From RYN-230 sp963717125 (lineage in GTDB: Bacteria > Actinomycetota > Actinomycetes > Streptosporangiales > Streptosporangiaceae), in assembly GCA_963717125.1 (NCBI GenBank), contig CAVQVG010000019.1, positions 496,001-560,000 of the forward strand: a stretch of 64,000 nt of DNA, written 5' to 3'. The position numbers and the translations under genes were made by a program. Every line of letters begins with the position of its first letter. Positions within the stretch are counted from its first letter, which is position 1. The notes under the pieces were generated by a model that was given only the letters and a program-made list of their open reading frames with translations, was not told where the DNA came from and did no database searches. Shown here piece by piece: positions 26,246 through 34,555 of the stretch.

Positions 26246-27472
26246 TCAGCCAGCCGCCGAAGCCCCGTCCATAGCAGGCGCGTCCCAATCGATCTGATAC
26301 CGCTGCTCCCGCCCCATGACCTTCTCGAAGTTCATCACCTTGAAGAAGATCGGCATCAGCGCGTGCATCACCTTGCGCCCGACAGGTCCGGGCGTCTTGG
26401 CGCTGTTCGTCCGAGCGCCCCGTTTCGTGATCCTCTCCACCCGTTCCCGCCGCAACCGCTCGTAGGCACTGAACGCCGATGTCGCATCAGGCAGGTCCCG
26501 CAGGCACCGCGCCAGCTGGATCGAGCTCTCGATCGCCAGCGACGCGCCTTGGCCGGTGCTGTTGGACGGCGCGTGGACGGCGTCGCCGACCAGCACCATG
26601 CGGCCGCGGTGCCAGTGCGGGACCGGCGGCATGATGTGGATCGCTCCGGTGATGTCGAGGTTTTCCGCGGTGGTGCGGTTCGCCAGCAGCTCGCCTGGAA
26701 GGTCGCCCGCGTACGTCTCGCGCAGGGTCCGCAGCCACTGCCCGGCTGGGATCGCCCGGGCGTCGGTCAGGGACATGTACTGCTTCGATGGCAGGTTCGC
26801 GCCCCAGGTCACGCGGCCGTCCGCCATCTTCCAGAACAGGTAGTACGCCCGCTCGCCGAATGCGAACGTCATGACGCCAGGTTCGGGGTCGAGGTCGGGG
26901 GCGGCGTCGACGTAGCCCTGGAAGCTGAGCATTCCGGTGTAGCCCGCGGCGGGGGCTTCCGGGTCGATCAGGGTTCTGACGGTGGAGCGGACACCGTCGG
27001 CGCCGATCAGGACGTCGGCGGTCGCGGTGGAGCCGTCGTCGAACTTCGCCGTGACCGAATTCGGGCCTTCGTTGGCTCCGACCAGGCGCTTGCCGTACTC
27101 GAAGCGGACGCCCGACTCGGCCGCCCGGTCGTAGAGCACCCGGTGCAGGGCGCCGCGGCCGACGATCTGGAGCGGCTCCACGTCCGCCAGGCTGGGCAGT
27201 CTGCGGGCGTTCCCGCCGACCGCCATGACCGTGCCCGTGATCGGTGTGGCGAGGGCCCGGACGGCATCGTCGGCGCCGATGAGGCCGAGCGCGGCCAGGC
27301 CGTTGGGGGCCAGGGCCAGGCCGCCGCCGATTCCTTCAGTCAGGGTGGGGTAGGCCTCGTAGACCGTCGCCTGGATGCCGGCCTTGAGCAGGGCGGTCGC
27401 GACGACGGGACCGGCGATTCCGCCGCCGATGACCAGTGCGGTGCGGACTTTGGACGTTGTGGCTGTGGACAT
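26246..27472 (-). CDS. FAD-dependent monooxygenase
   Basis: 408 residues, class A flavin monooxygenase: VIGGGIAGPVVA at residue ~13, second FAD motif DVLIGADGVRSTVRTL, GDAVHAPSNSTGQGASLAIE. It hydroxylates an unknown small molecule using NAD(P)H and oxygen. ATG 27472 is preceded by GGAGAG. The PadR-family gene 208 bases upstream on the same strand is its likely regulator. Confidence 0.87.
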   Translation of the reverse strand: MSTATTSKVRTALVIGGGIAGPVVATALLKAGIQATVYEAYPTLTEGIGGGLALAPNGLAALGLIGADDAVRALATPITGTVMAVGGNARRLPSLADVEPLQIVGRGALHRVLYDRAAESGVRFEYGKRLVGANEGPNSVTAKFDDGSTATADVLIGADGVRSTVRTLIDPEAPAAGYTGMLSFQGYVDAAPDLDPEPGVMTFAFGERAYYLFWKMADGRVTWGANLPSKQYMSLTDARAIPAGQWLRTLRETYAGDLPGELLANRTTAENLDITGAIHIMPPVPHWHRGRMVLVGDAVHAPSNSTGQGASLAIESSIQLARCLRDLPDATSAFSAYERLRRERVERITKRGARTNSAKTPGPVGRKVMHALMPIFFKVMNFEKVMGREQRYQIDWDAPAMDGASAAG

Positions 27473-27679
27473 GGGTTCTCTCCTGCATGTGGTGTTCGTC
27501 GGTCGTTTCTGTGCCGAGATCACGCACGGGAACCCAGCTATCCTTTGGTTGCCACCTCGTGGCCGGGTTCGTCTCGTGCGGGCATCGGTTCGAGAGCGCT
27601 GGACGGGGATGGCTGCGAGCAGCCGCCCCGGGCCCCGGCGGCGGTGTTGGCGCACCGCCCCGGGGCTATTGCGAGTCCT

Positions 27680-28330
27680 CTAGTCGCCTGTTAGGCCCCT
27701 CTCCGAGAGTTCGACCAGCTCCGGGGGCATCTCGCCGCTGTCGTGGAAGGCCCGCCACGACGCGAGATCGGGGAAGCTCCCCGAGGCCAGCTCCTCCAGC
27801 AGCCCGCGGACCCAGGCCGCCTCCGCTTCGACCATCGCAACGGCGAACTCATCCTCGACCAGGAACAGGCGGGGAACTTCCTTGAGATACCCGGTGATCG
27901 CAGCACGACGTGCGGCGATCGACTCCTCCAGCCTGCCGAGCCGGGCCCGCAGCAGGGCGATCACCTCGTCTGGCGACAGGATCATCTGGACTGAGAGCCC
28001 GGCGGCGAACTTCGGGTGCTCGGGCTCCGGTGTGGACAGCAGTTCCCGGGTCCAGTCCAGCATCTCCTGCTGGCCGGCTTCGGTGATCTGGTACACCGTC
28101 CTTTCCGGACGGGCACCCTGCCGGCTAGTGCCGACCACCTCCAGGAAGCCGTGCTTCGCCAGGTTCTGCACGACGGTGTAGAGCGAGCCCCACTTGACGT
28201 CCATGTCCTGGTCTTTGCCGCGGGCGCGCATCAGTGACGCGATCTCGTAGCGGTGCATCGGCCGCTGGATGACGGTGGCCAGCACCGCCAGGGCCATCAA
28301 GTTGTCAACTTTGCGCTTCGCGGCCAACAC
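27680..28330 (-). CDS. PadR-family transcriptional regulator
   Basis: 216 residues. The winged-helix domain includes LAVLATVIQRPMHRYEIASL and WGSLYTVVQNLAKHGFLE; a C-terminal dimerisation helix bundle follows (Vir_C-like). GTG 28330 with GGAGG upstream. It probably represses itself and the monooxygenase at 26246; two dyads precede the gene. Confidence 0.88.
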   Translation of the reverse strand: MLAAKRKVDNLMALAVLATVIQRPMHRYEIASLMRARGKDQDMDVKWGSLYTVVQNLAKHGFLEVVGTSRQGARPERTVYQITEAGQQEMLDWTRELLSTPEPEHPKFAAGLSVQMILSPDEVIALLRARLGRLEESIAARRAAITGYLKEVPRLFLVEDEFAVAMVEAEAAWVRGLLEELASGSFPDLASWRAFHDSGEMPPELVELSERGLTGD

Positions 28331-28350
28331 GATCGCCTCCCTCCATTACT

Positions 28351-28382
28351 CGTATACAAATATACGTCAGCAAGTATTTGCT
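28351..28382 (-). promoter_or_regulatory. PadR operator candidates
   Basis: CGTATACAAATATACG (28351-28366; 6-bp arms) and AGCAAGTATTTGCT (28369-28382; 5-bp arms), 20-50 bases upstream of the PadR start. Confidence 0.6.
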
Positions 28383-28443
28383 GGCAACCACGAAGGCTGA
28401 TGGGGAAGCCCGGCGGGACTGGCGGCGGAGCGCATGGACACGA

Positions 28444-28492
28444 GGTGTCAGTTTGATTTGACACCACCCCCTTATGTCAGTTTAAACTGACA
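28444..28492 (+). promoter_or_regulatory. Promoter with twin palindromes; leaderless start
   Basis: -35 TTGACA (28458-28463) and a -10-like TTTAAA (28481-28486) 17 bases later. Two dyads overlap these boxes: GGTGTCA/TGACACC (28444-28465) and the perfect 18-mer TGTCAGTTTAAACTGACA (28475-28492). The GTG start follows by two bases, so the transcript is probably leaderless and tightly repressed. Confidence 0.7.
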
Positions 28493-28494
28493 CC

Positions 28495-28704
28495 GTGGAC
28501 TTTGACAGATCCCCGGGCGCCAGCGGGGCAGCAGACCCGGCTGTGGGCCTGCGCGCGGTGCTGGCTCTGCGCCGGCTCGCCGAGCGCGTGGAGGCCGAGC
28601 AAGTCGCCCTGGCCCGGGACCAGGGATGGTCGTGGCAGCAGATCGCGGACGTGCTGGGGATGACCCGCCAGTCCGTGCACGCCAAATACGGAGGAACACT
28701 GTGA
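28495..28704 (+). CDS. Small helix-turn-helix DNA-binding protein
   Basis: 69 residues. An N-terminal helix (LRAVLALRRLAERVEAEQVA) is followed by HTH WSWQQIADVLGMTRQSVHAK near the C-terminus. GTG start directly after the perfect palindrome. Its stop overlaps the Clp-N gene (TGATG), so the two are co-translated. It probably binds the palindromes and represses its own operon. Confidence 0.82.
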   Translation: MDFDRSPGASGAADPAVGLRAVLALRRLAERVEAEQVALARDQGWSWQQIADVLGMTRQSVHAKYGGTL

Positions 28705-29222
28705 TGATCAGGAGACTGGCCGAGCACCGTGTCGCGAAGGCAAGGGACCAGCGTTACGGTCCGGATTACAATTTTGGGGCCACGTACTACGACGCCAGGG
28801 ACGAGGCGATCCGCCGCGGGGACCGCACGATCGGCACCGAGCACCTGGTACTGGCCCTGCTCATCGACCCGGCCTCACCGTCGGCGAGAGCGCTGGGCTG
28901 CGACCTTGACTCCGCCCGCCGGGCGCTCGATGCGCTGGACAACCAGGCGCTCGCCGCGATCGGCGTCGAGCCGGGCATCACCGCCGGGCCGATCGCGTTG
29001 CGCACAAGCGGCCGGCTGCGGCTGACCCCGGCGGCCAAGGCCGTCATCACCGGCATCCGTGACGCCCGCAAGAACCGCGGGGCCGGCCTGGGGATCGTGC
29101 TCAGTGCCCTGCTCGACCTGCCCCACCCCGACCCCGCAGCCGAACTCCTCGCCGCGCTCGGCGTCGATGCCCGCGCAGCGCGAGAGCGATTCGCCGGCTT
29201 CGACCAGGAGGGCCAGCAATGA
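28704..29222 (+). CDS. Clp protease N-terminal-domain protein
   Basis: 172 residues containing a ClpA/ClpC N-domain repeat pair: YDARDEAIRRGDRTIGTEHL and LRLTPAAKAVITGIRDA with TEHLVLALL. There is no AAA+ ATPase domain, so it is not a chaperone itself; such stand-alone N-domains may bind substrates or adaptors. GGAGG lies upstream; GTG 28701 is an equal start option. It shares an operon with the HTH gene and the VOC gene (ATGA overlap at 29219). Confidence 0.82.
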   Translation: MIRRLAEHRVAKARDQRYGPDYNFGATYYDARDEAIRRGDRTIGTEHLVLALLIDPASPSARALGCDLDSARRALDALDNQALAAIGVEPGITAGPIALRTSGRLRLTPAAKAVITGIRDARKNRGAGLGIVLSALLDLPHPDPAAELLAALGVDARAARERFAGFDQEGQQ

Positions 29223-29599
29223 GTATCGCCATCGATCACGTCGGGATCCCGGCAGCCGATCCCTGGGCCTCAGCCCGCCTCCTGCGCGAGATCCTCGCCG
29301 CAGGCGAGGTAACGCCTGAGGGGCCAGACGGTGAGATGGCCAGCCTCAGCGTCGGCGACAGCGCCCTTACCTATTTCGGGCTGGCGGCTCACGAACCTCA
29401 CCATGTCGCCCTCCGGGTAACCGGGCCAGTGCTCGCCGGCGCCATCAGCCGGCTCCGCCAACGCGGCATGCCATTCGGCAACGACCCAGCCGACCCCACG
29501 AACGGGCGGGCGGATGACCCGCTCGGAGGCACGGCAAGGATCTACTTCCACGATCCCAGCGGGCACCTGTTCGAGCTGTTCGTCCCGGCTGGGTCCTGA
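29219..29599 (+). CDS. VOC-family (glyoxalase-like) protein
   Basis: 126 residues, two beta-alpha-beta-beta-beta modules: IAIDHVGIPAAD at the start, HHVALRV in the middle and IYFHDPSGHLFELF at the end, with candidate metal ligands His and Glu. Third gene of the HTH/Clp-N operon. The reaction is unknown. Confidence 0.82.
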   Translation: MSIAIDHVGIPAADPWASARLLREILAAGEVTPEGPDGEMASLSVGDSALTYFGLAAHEPHHVALRVTGPVLAGAISRLRQRGMPFGNDPADPTNGRADDPLGGTARIYFHDPSGHLFELFVPAGS

Positions 29600-29664
29600 G
29601 CACAGATGACCATCACGCGACCGCTGGCCCGCGGGCCGGCCGGGCCGGCGGATTCCGGCGGCGT

Positions 29665-29686
29665 CGCCGAGCGGCCGCGCTCGGCG
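29665..29686 (+). terminator. Hairpin terminator
   Basis: CGCCGAGCG (29665-29673), a 4-base loop and CGCTCGGCG (29678-29686), 65 bases after the VOC stop. Confidence 0.55.
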
Positions 29687-29870
29687 CCGAACACGAACGG
29701 GCGTTACATTCGGATGCTGCGACGCTGCGGCTAGGTGGTCATGTGTTCGGCGGTCGTGCCGTGGTGGCAACGCCGGCGCGCCTCAACTGGAGAGTGCCAT
29801 GACCCATCCTCAGAACGACATCATGATCCGTTCCATACCCGGCGCCGGGGAACTTGACCTCTTCTGCCTG

Positions 29871-30021
29871 TTAGGCGGCGAATCCGCCGTCTACCCGGAT
29901 CGCCGCGCCGGTGACATAGCGGCCGCCGTCGCCGGCCAGGTGGGCGACGGCCGCGGCGATGTCCGCCTATCCCGCGGCTGCCGCCTGTCACTAGCGCTAC
30001 CTTGCCTGCGAGGTCAGTCAT
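29871..30021 (-). pseudogene. Short-chain dehydrogenase, large internal deletion
   Basis: It starts MTDLAGKVALVTGGSRGIG, the nucleotide-binding start of a classical SDR, then after ~60 bases changes frame to read YVTGAAIRVDGGFAA and stop (29871), the usual SDR C-terminus. The ~190 residues between, including YxxxK, are gone. Confidence 0.8.
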
Positions 30022-30022
30022 G

Positions 30023-30410
30023 TCAGGCTCCAGCCGTCTGGAAGGACAGGGTCACGACGCCGGTCTGAAAGGTTTTGGCGGAGACCAGCGTCAGCGGCGT
30101 TTTGCTGCCGTTGCTGAACTGCGGCAGCCCGGCGCCGGCCAGGACCGGGTGGATCGACAGCCGCAACTCGTCGGTCAGCCCGTTCTCCAGCAGCGTCCGC
30201 GCCAGCCGGCCATGGCCGAACAGGGCCAGGTCCTGGCCGTCTTGCTCTTTGAGCTTCCGCACCGCGGCCCATCAGCAGCGCGTCACTGCCCGAAAGCCGC
30301 TCGAGCGCGTCCCTGGTGACATCCTCGTCGCGATAGTCCATCGCCCACAGCGGCGGGCTGCCGACGACGCCGTCGGCCGAGACGAGCGTGGACTCGATGA
30401 TCTTCCGCAT
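30023..30410 (-). pseudogene. RibD/DHFR-like reductase, internal deletion
   Basis: N-terminal part from ATG 30410 (GGAGG upstream): MRKIIESTLVSADGVVG to SGSDALLMGR. The C-terminal half then continues in another frame with QDGQDLALFGHGRLARTLLE and ends VTLSFQTAGA at 30023. About 45-50 residues are lost at the join (~30262). It directly abuts the SDR pseudogene. Confidence 0.8.
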
Positions 30411-30440
30411 TGCTGCCTCCGTTTGCGTGAAGTAGGTGCT

Positions 30441-30524
30441 GTGCCTAAGAAGACCCGCAAGCCGCCGAAGAGGTATCGCGGGCCCGCGCAGAAATGCCGC
30501 TGTCTCCACGGAAACCGGTATTGA
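30441..30524 (+). CDS. Possible 27-residue basic peptide
   Basis: GTG-started frame reading PKKTRKPPKRYRGPAQKCRC then LHGNRY. It is strongly basic with two Cys. There is no clear ribosome site and it lies in a decayed stretch, so it may be a fragment. Confidence 0.2.
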   Translation: MPKKTRKPPKRYRGPAQKCRCLHGNRY

Positions 30525-30631
30525 CCAGCCAGGATGGCGGCCAGCAGATCAAGGCGTTCCCGCACCAGCCCACAGCAGACGCTGCTCGCGGCGGCATCCG
30601 GTGGATGACGCTGTTCGTGGTGCCCGTGCTG

Positions 30632-31861
30632 TCAGATGCTCCAGAGCGCCTGAGTGGGGGACAGGCGGGCGGCGCGGATGGCGGGCAGCAGCCCGGCCAG
30701 GGCGCCGATGACGACGGCCGCGGCCAGGCCGCCAGCCCAGGCGTCGGGCGGGATGACGGCGGCCTCGCCATGGGTGTGGGCGTAGGCGACGGTGGCAGCG
30801 GCGCCCATGATGACGCCGCCGGCGCCGCCGGCCAGGGACAGCAGGATGGCCTCGGCCAGGAACTGGGCGCGGATCTGGCCGCGGGTGGCACCGAGCGCGC
30901 GGCGCAGCCCGATCTCGGAGCGGCGTTCCAGCACCGAGATGACCATGATGTTGGCCACCCCGATCGCGCCGACCAGCAGCGCGACCGCGCCCAGTCCGAG
31001 GAACAGGGTGTCGAGCGCGCCCGTGGCGTCGGCCTGGGCGGTGAGCGCATCCGAGGGCTGGGAGACGTCGACCTGGCTGGGGTTTTCCGGGCTGGCCTGC
31101 GCGCCGAGCAGGCTGTCCACCCGCGTGGTGACGGCCTGGCTGCCGGTGGTGCGCACGTAGATCGTCGAGGGGTGGCCGTCGAAGTGCAGGTATTTCTGGG
31201 CGGCCGGGAAACCGACCAGGACCGCCGAGTCGATCTCGGGAGCGTAGGTGTCTCGGTTGAGGATGCCGGTCACGTAGAACCACGTGCCGCCGGCCCAGAT
31301 CCGCAGTCCGGGCCGGATCCGGTCGATGCCCAGCCGCTGCGCGGTGGCGGCGCCGAGCACCGCGACCGGCTCGCGGGCGGTGGCGGCGTTGAGGAACCGG
31401 CCCTGGGCCACGCTCGTGCCGGCTACCGCGGGCAGGCCCAGGGTGGCCGCATCGACCGATAGCGCGTTGGTCTCGACCGTGGGGATGAGCGGGGACTTGT
31501 AGGCGCTGACGGCGCCGAGGCTGCCGGTGTCCTGCACCGCGGCGACGCCGGGCAGCCGGGCGATCATGCCTGGCGCCGCCTGCGGCAGCTCAGCGGTGGC
31601 GCCGGTGAGGGTCTGCCCGTTGGTGACGGTGAGCAGGTTGGTGCCCAGGCGGGCGATCTCGGCCAGCAGTGCGGCCTGGGCGGAGGCGGCCAGGCCCAGC
31701 ACGGCGACGATCGCGGCGACGCCGATCGCGATGCCCAGCGCGGACAGCCCGGCGCGCAGCTTGCGGGTCCGCAGCCCGATGCTGGCGAGGGCGGCCAGGT
31801 CCCCGGGGTGCAGCCGGGCCCTGGCCGGCGCGGAGGCCGGCTGCGGCGATGCGGCTGTCAT
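30632..31861 (-). CDS. MacB/FtsX-like ABC transporter permease, module 1
   Basis: 409 residues. N-terminal helix (LSALGIAIGVAAIVAVLGLA), a large extracellular MacB_PCD domain (~65-275), then three helices with IGVANIMVISVLERRSEIGL and RRALGATRG, typical of FtsX-type permeases. It works with the ATPase at 31858 and adaptor at 32613 to act on substrates at the outer face of the membrane. Last gene of a four-gene operon; the paralogue at 38261 is the same length class (411). Confidence 0.9.
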   Translation of the reverse strand: MTAASPQPASAPARARLHPGDLAALASIGLRTRKLRAGLSALGIAIGVAAIVAVLGLAASAQAALLAEIARLGTNLLTVTNGQTLTGATAELPQAAPGMIARLPGVAAVQDTGSLGAVSAYKSPLIPTVETNALSVDAATLGLPAVAGTSVAQGRFLNAATAREPVAVLGAATAQRLGIDRIRPGLRIWAGGTWFYVTGILNRDTYAPEIDSAVLVGFPAAQKYLHFDGHPSTIYVRTTGSQAVTTRVDSLLGAQASPENPSQVDVSQPSDALTAQADATGALDTLFLGLGAVALLVGAIGVANIMVISVLERRSEIGLRRALGATRGQIRAQFLAEAILLSLAGGAGGVIMGAAATVAYAHTHGEAAVIPPDAWAGGLAAAVVIGALAGLLPAIRAARLSPTQALWSI

Positions 31862-32616
31862 GACGGTCCTTCCTGCCCGGGCCGCCGGGGGGCGGCGCTG
31901 GTGTCAGCGGTGATGTGGCCGTCGAGCATCTCGATGCGCCGCCGGGCCCGGGTGGCGACCGTGTGGTCGTGGGTGATGATGATGACTGTGGTCCCTTGCC
32001 GGTTGAGTTCTTCCAGCAGGGCCAGGATCGCGGCGCCGGTGGCCGAGTCCAGGTTGCCCGTCGGCTCGTCGGCCAGCACCACCGGCGGCGCACCTGCCAC
32101 CGCCCGCGCGATCGCGACCCGCTGCCGCTCGCCCCCCGACAGCTGGGCCGGGCGGGCGGTGGCCTTGTGGCCCAGCCCGACCCGGTCCAGGGCCTGCAGC
32201 GCCAGCTGCCGCCGCTGGCCGCGCCGGATGCCGGCGTATAGCAGCCCATCGGCCACGTTGCCCAGCACGCTCTGGTGCTCGGCCAGATGGAATTGCTGGA
32301 ACACGAACCCGATCCGGGCGGCCCGGACCGCGGCCAGTTCGTGGTCGGCCATCCGCGCAGCGTCCAGGCCGGTGACCCGCACCGTCCCGGTGGTCGGCGT
32401 GTCCAGGGTGCCCATCAGGTGCAGCAGCGTGGATTTTCCCGACCCGGACGGGCCCACGATGGCGGTCAGCTCCCCGGCCGTCACCGTCAGGCTCGCCTGA
32501 TCCAGCGCCCGCACCGGCGGCTGCCCGGGGTACACCTTCGACACCCGTTCCAGCTGCAGCACCGGTACCCCGGCCGGGCTGTCCCCGCGGGCCAGGACCG
32601 TCCCCACGGCGGTCAC
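31858..32616 (-). CDS. MacB/LolD-like ABC ATPase, module 1
   Basis: 252 residues. Walker A GPSGSGKST, Q-loop VFQQFHLAEH, signature LSGGERQRVAIAR, Walker B VVLADEPTGNLDS and H-loop ITHDHTVA. ATGA overlaps tie it to the permease (31858-31861) and to the adaptor gene (32613-32616). Confidence 0.92.
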   Translation of the reverse strand: MTAVGTVLARGDSPAGVPVLQLERVSKVYPGQPPVRALDQASLTVTAGELTAIVGPSGSGKSTLLHLMGTLDTPTTGTVRVTGLDAARMADHELAAVRAARIGFVFQQFHLAEHQSVLGNVADGLLYAGIRRGQRRQLALQALDRVGLGHKATARPAQLSGGERQRVAIARAVAGAPPVVLADEPTGNLDSATGAAILALLEELNRQGTTVIIITHDHTVATRARRRIEMLDGHITADTSAAPRRPGQEGPS

Positions 32617-33779
32617 GACGACGCCACGACCACGCGCAGCCCGGGCCTCAGCGCCCCGGTCACCTGCACCAGCCCGGAGGCGTCATCGAAGATCCCGGGC
32701 TGCACCGGTACCCAGCGCCGCCTGCTTCCCCGGCCGGCCACCTCGACGTCGTACCCGCGCGGCGACTGGGCCAGCAGCGCCGACACCGGCACCGCCAGCG
32801 TGCTCCGGGCGCTGGCGGTGGTGATGTTCACCGTCACCGGCGCCTGGTCCAGGGTCCCCGCCGCCGCCGGATCGGTCAGCTTCACCTGGACCGGGATCGT
32901 GGTGGTCGGGCCCTGCTCCTGCTGCCCCTGTGAGGTCGTCGCCACCGCGCCGACCGAGGAGATCAGGCCCGGTACGGTCGTCCCGTCCGGCAGCGTGACG
33001 GTCACCTTATCCCCGGCTTTCACCTGCGACTGGTCGGACGCGTCCAGCGGGATCGTCACCACGTGCCGGTCCGAGGTCGCCGTCAGCACTGGCCCGGACG
33101 CCGGGCCGCCCAGGGCCCCGGTCACGTGGCTGACCCGGATCGCTCCCGGCTCGAACACCACCTGCCCCAGCGACAGGCTCCCCAGGGGGCTGACCACCCC
33201 CAGGTGCTCCTCCAGCTGCTGCACCGCCTGCGCCGTCTCCCAGGAGTAGTAATCCCAGCCATCCGCGGTGATATCCGCACGGGCGGCGTAGCCGAGGTTC
33301 GCCAGGTCGTGGTTGAGCTGGGTCACGTCCTGGCCGGCGGTCCCCACACCCAGGGCCCGCCAGTCCGGCACGCCGCCGTACAGCAGCACCACGGGAGAAC
33401 CGTTATCGGTCTTGTACAGCGCCTGGCCCTGGCGGAGCACCTGCCCGGCCGGCGGCAGCCACGTCAGCGTCCCGCTGCCCTGCCCCTTGACCGTGTAGGA
33501 CCCGGCGTACTCCAGCGCCGCGCTCTCCGGCGTGGTCGCCGTGAGGTCCTGCCGGGTCACCACGGCCGTGGCCGGCGGGCGTGCCTCAGGCCCGGCCGCG
33601 GGCGAGGCAGCCGCAGAAAACACCCCCGCCCGCCACCCGGCCACCACCCCGGCCGCCAGCACCACCATGACGCCCAGGGCCACCCAGCGGCCACGGCCGC
33701 GCGATCCTCCCACCTCCGCAGCCGCCCGGGGTTCCGTCTGCGGACCAGCCTCCCGGCCGCCCGAAATTGCCCCGCTCAC
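32613..33779 (-). CDS. HlyD/MacA-like adaptor with peptidoglycan-binding-like insert, module 1
   Basis: 388 residues. One N-terminal membrane helix (~residues 33-55), then a lipoyl/hairpin region, a PG_binding_1-like insert with VTQLNHDLANLGYA and DYYSWETAQAVQQLEEHLGV, a beta-barrel with GDKVTVTLPDGTTVPG, and a C-terminal membrane-proximal domain ending LRPGLRVVVASS. In Gram-positives such adaptors bridge the MacB-type permease and the wall. GTG 33779 is the most likely start. The lipoprotein gene lies 58 bases upstream. Confidence 0.85.
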   Translation of the reverse strand: MSGAISGGREAGPQTEPRAAAEVGGSRGRGRWVALGVMVVLAAGVVAGWRAGVFSAAASPAAGPEARPPATAVVTRQDLTATTPESAALEYAGSYTVKGQGSGTLTWLPPAGQVLRQGQALYKTDNGSPVVLLYGGVPDWRALGVGTAGQDVTQLNHDLANLGYAARADITADGWDYYSWETAQAVQQLEEHLGVVSPLGSLSLGQVVFEPGAIRVSHVTGALGGPASGPVLTATSDRHVVTIPLDASDQSQVKAGDKVTVTLPDGTTVPGLISSVGAVATTSQGQQEQGPTTTIPVQVKLTDPAAAGTLDQAPVTVNITTASARSTLAVPVSALLAQSPRGYDVEVAGRGSRRRWVPVQPGIFDDASGLVQVTGALRPGLRVVVASS

Positions 33780-33837
33780 GACCCACCATCCGCCGTTGAT
33801 CCAGGCATCGTCGCGCGGCGCCAGGCCCATATGGTCA

Positions 33838-34404
33838 TCAGCCACCGGACCCGCTGCTGTGGGGCAGTCCGGCCGGGATGAGTTTTGTGCAGGTCTGCGC
33901 GGCCTGGGTGAACTGCCTTGACGTGGTATCGATGCTGGCGGGGATCTGGAGATTGAGGCGCCCACCCGGGAAGGTCGGGTCGGGGAAGCCGGTGATGCCG
34001 TGTGAGCGCATGCAGGCGACTGCCCTCAGGTAATCCTGCTGCTCCTGGGCCGTGAGAATGGGGTTTTCCTGCCCGGCGGGGTTCAGCCTCTCGCAGGCTC
34101 CCGTGGCCGCCGCGGCCCGCGAATCGCTGACGGCGCGCAGCGCGGTGACGACAGCTTGCTTCGAGAGCTGCCCGCTGCTGCCGGGGTCGGGGAAGTTCGG
34201 CACCCCGTGGGCGCGCACGCACCGGGAGTAGGCGAGCCCGGACGACGAATTCGCTGAGCCTCCCGCCTGCGGTGAGCCGCTGGCCCCGGCGGATGACGGG
34301 CTGCCGCTGCTGCAGGCCGCGGCCGGCAGGGCGGTAGCCAGGACGATCATGACGGCTGCGGCTCGCACCCGCCCGGGCCGTCGGCGGCCGGGGCAGGTGC
34401 TCAT
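33838..34404 (-). CDS. Lipoprotein with two RxHGxxxFPDP repeats, module 1
   Basis: 188 residues. Signal sequence with lipobox PAAACSSG (Cys ~31). Two tandem repeats of ~65 residues: CVRAHGVPNFPDP ... ACERLNP and CMRSHGITGFPDP ... TCTKLIP, each with two cysteines that could form a disulfide. No enzymatic motif. It heads the MacAB-like operon, so it may present substrate or act as a sensor partner on the outer membrane face. ATG 34404 is chosen to give a proper signal peptide; a later start is possible. The paralogue is at 41411. Confidence 0.8.
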   Translation of the reverse strand: MSTCPGRRRPGRVRAAAVMIVLATALPAAACSSGSPSSAGASGSPQAGGSANSSSGLAYSRCVRAHGVPNFPDPGSSGQLSKQAVVTALRAVSDSRAAAATGACERLNPAGQENPILTAQEQQDYLRAVACMRSHGITGFPDPTFPGGRLNLQIPASIDTTSRQFTQAAQTCTKLIPAGLPHSSGSGG

Positions 34405-34504
34405 GTGGTGTCTGTTCGCGGCTGGGCCGGCTGACTGTAGCTGCATGGCGGCCAGCGTCCCGGCCGGCGGCGGCGGGCGCCTCACGCGCCGGAGGTAGCA
34501 CTGG

Positions 34505-34520
34505 TCCCTCCTTGGAGGGA
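34505..34520. promoter_or_regulatory. Operator-like dyad between the module 1 operon and its kinase
   Basis: TCCCTCCTTGGAGGGA, 7-bp arms with a 2-base spacer, 36 bases before the kinase start and ~100 bases before the lipoprotein start. Confidence 0.45.
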
Positions 34521-34555
34521 TACGCCAGCGGGCGGCGCGCCGATAGCGTGCAAGG

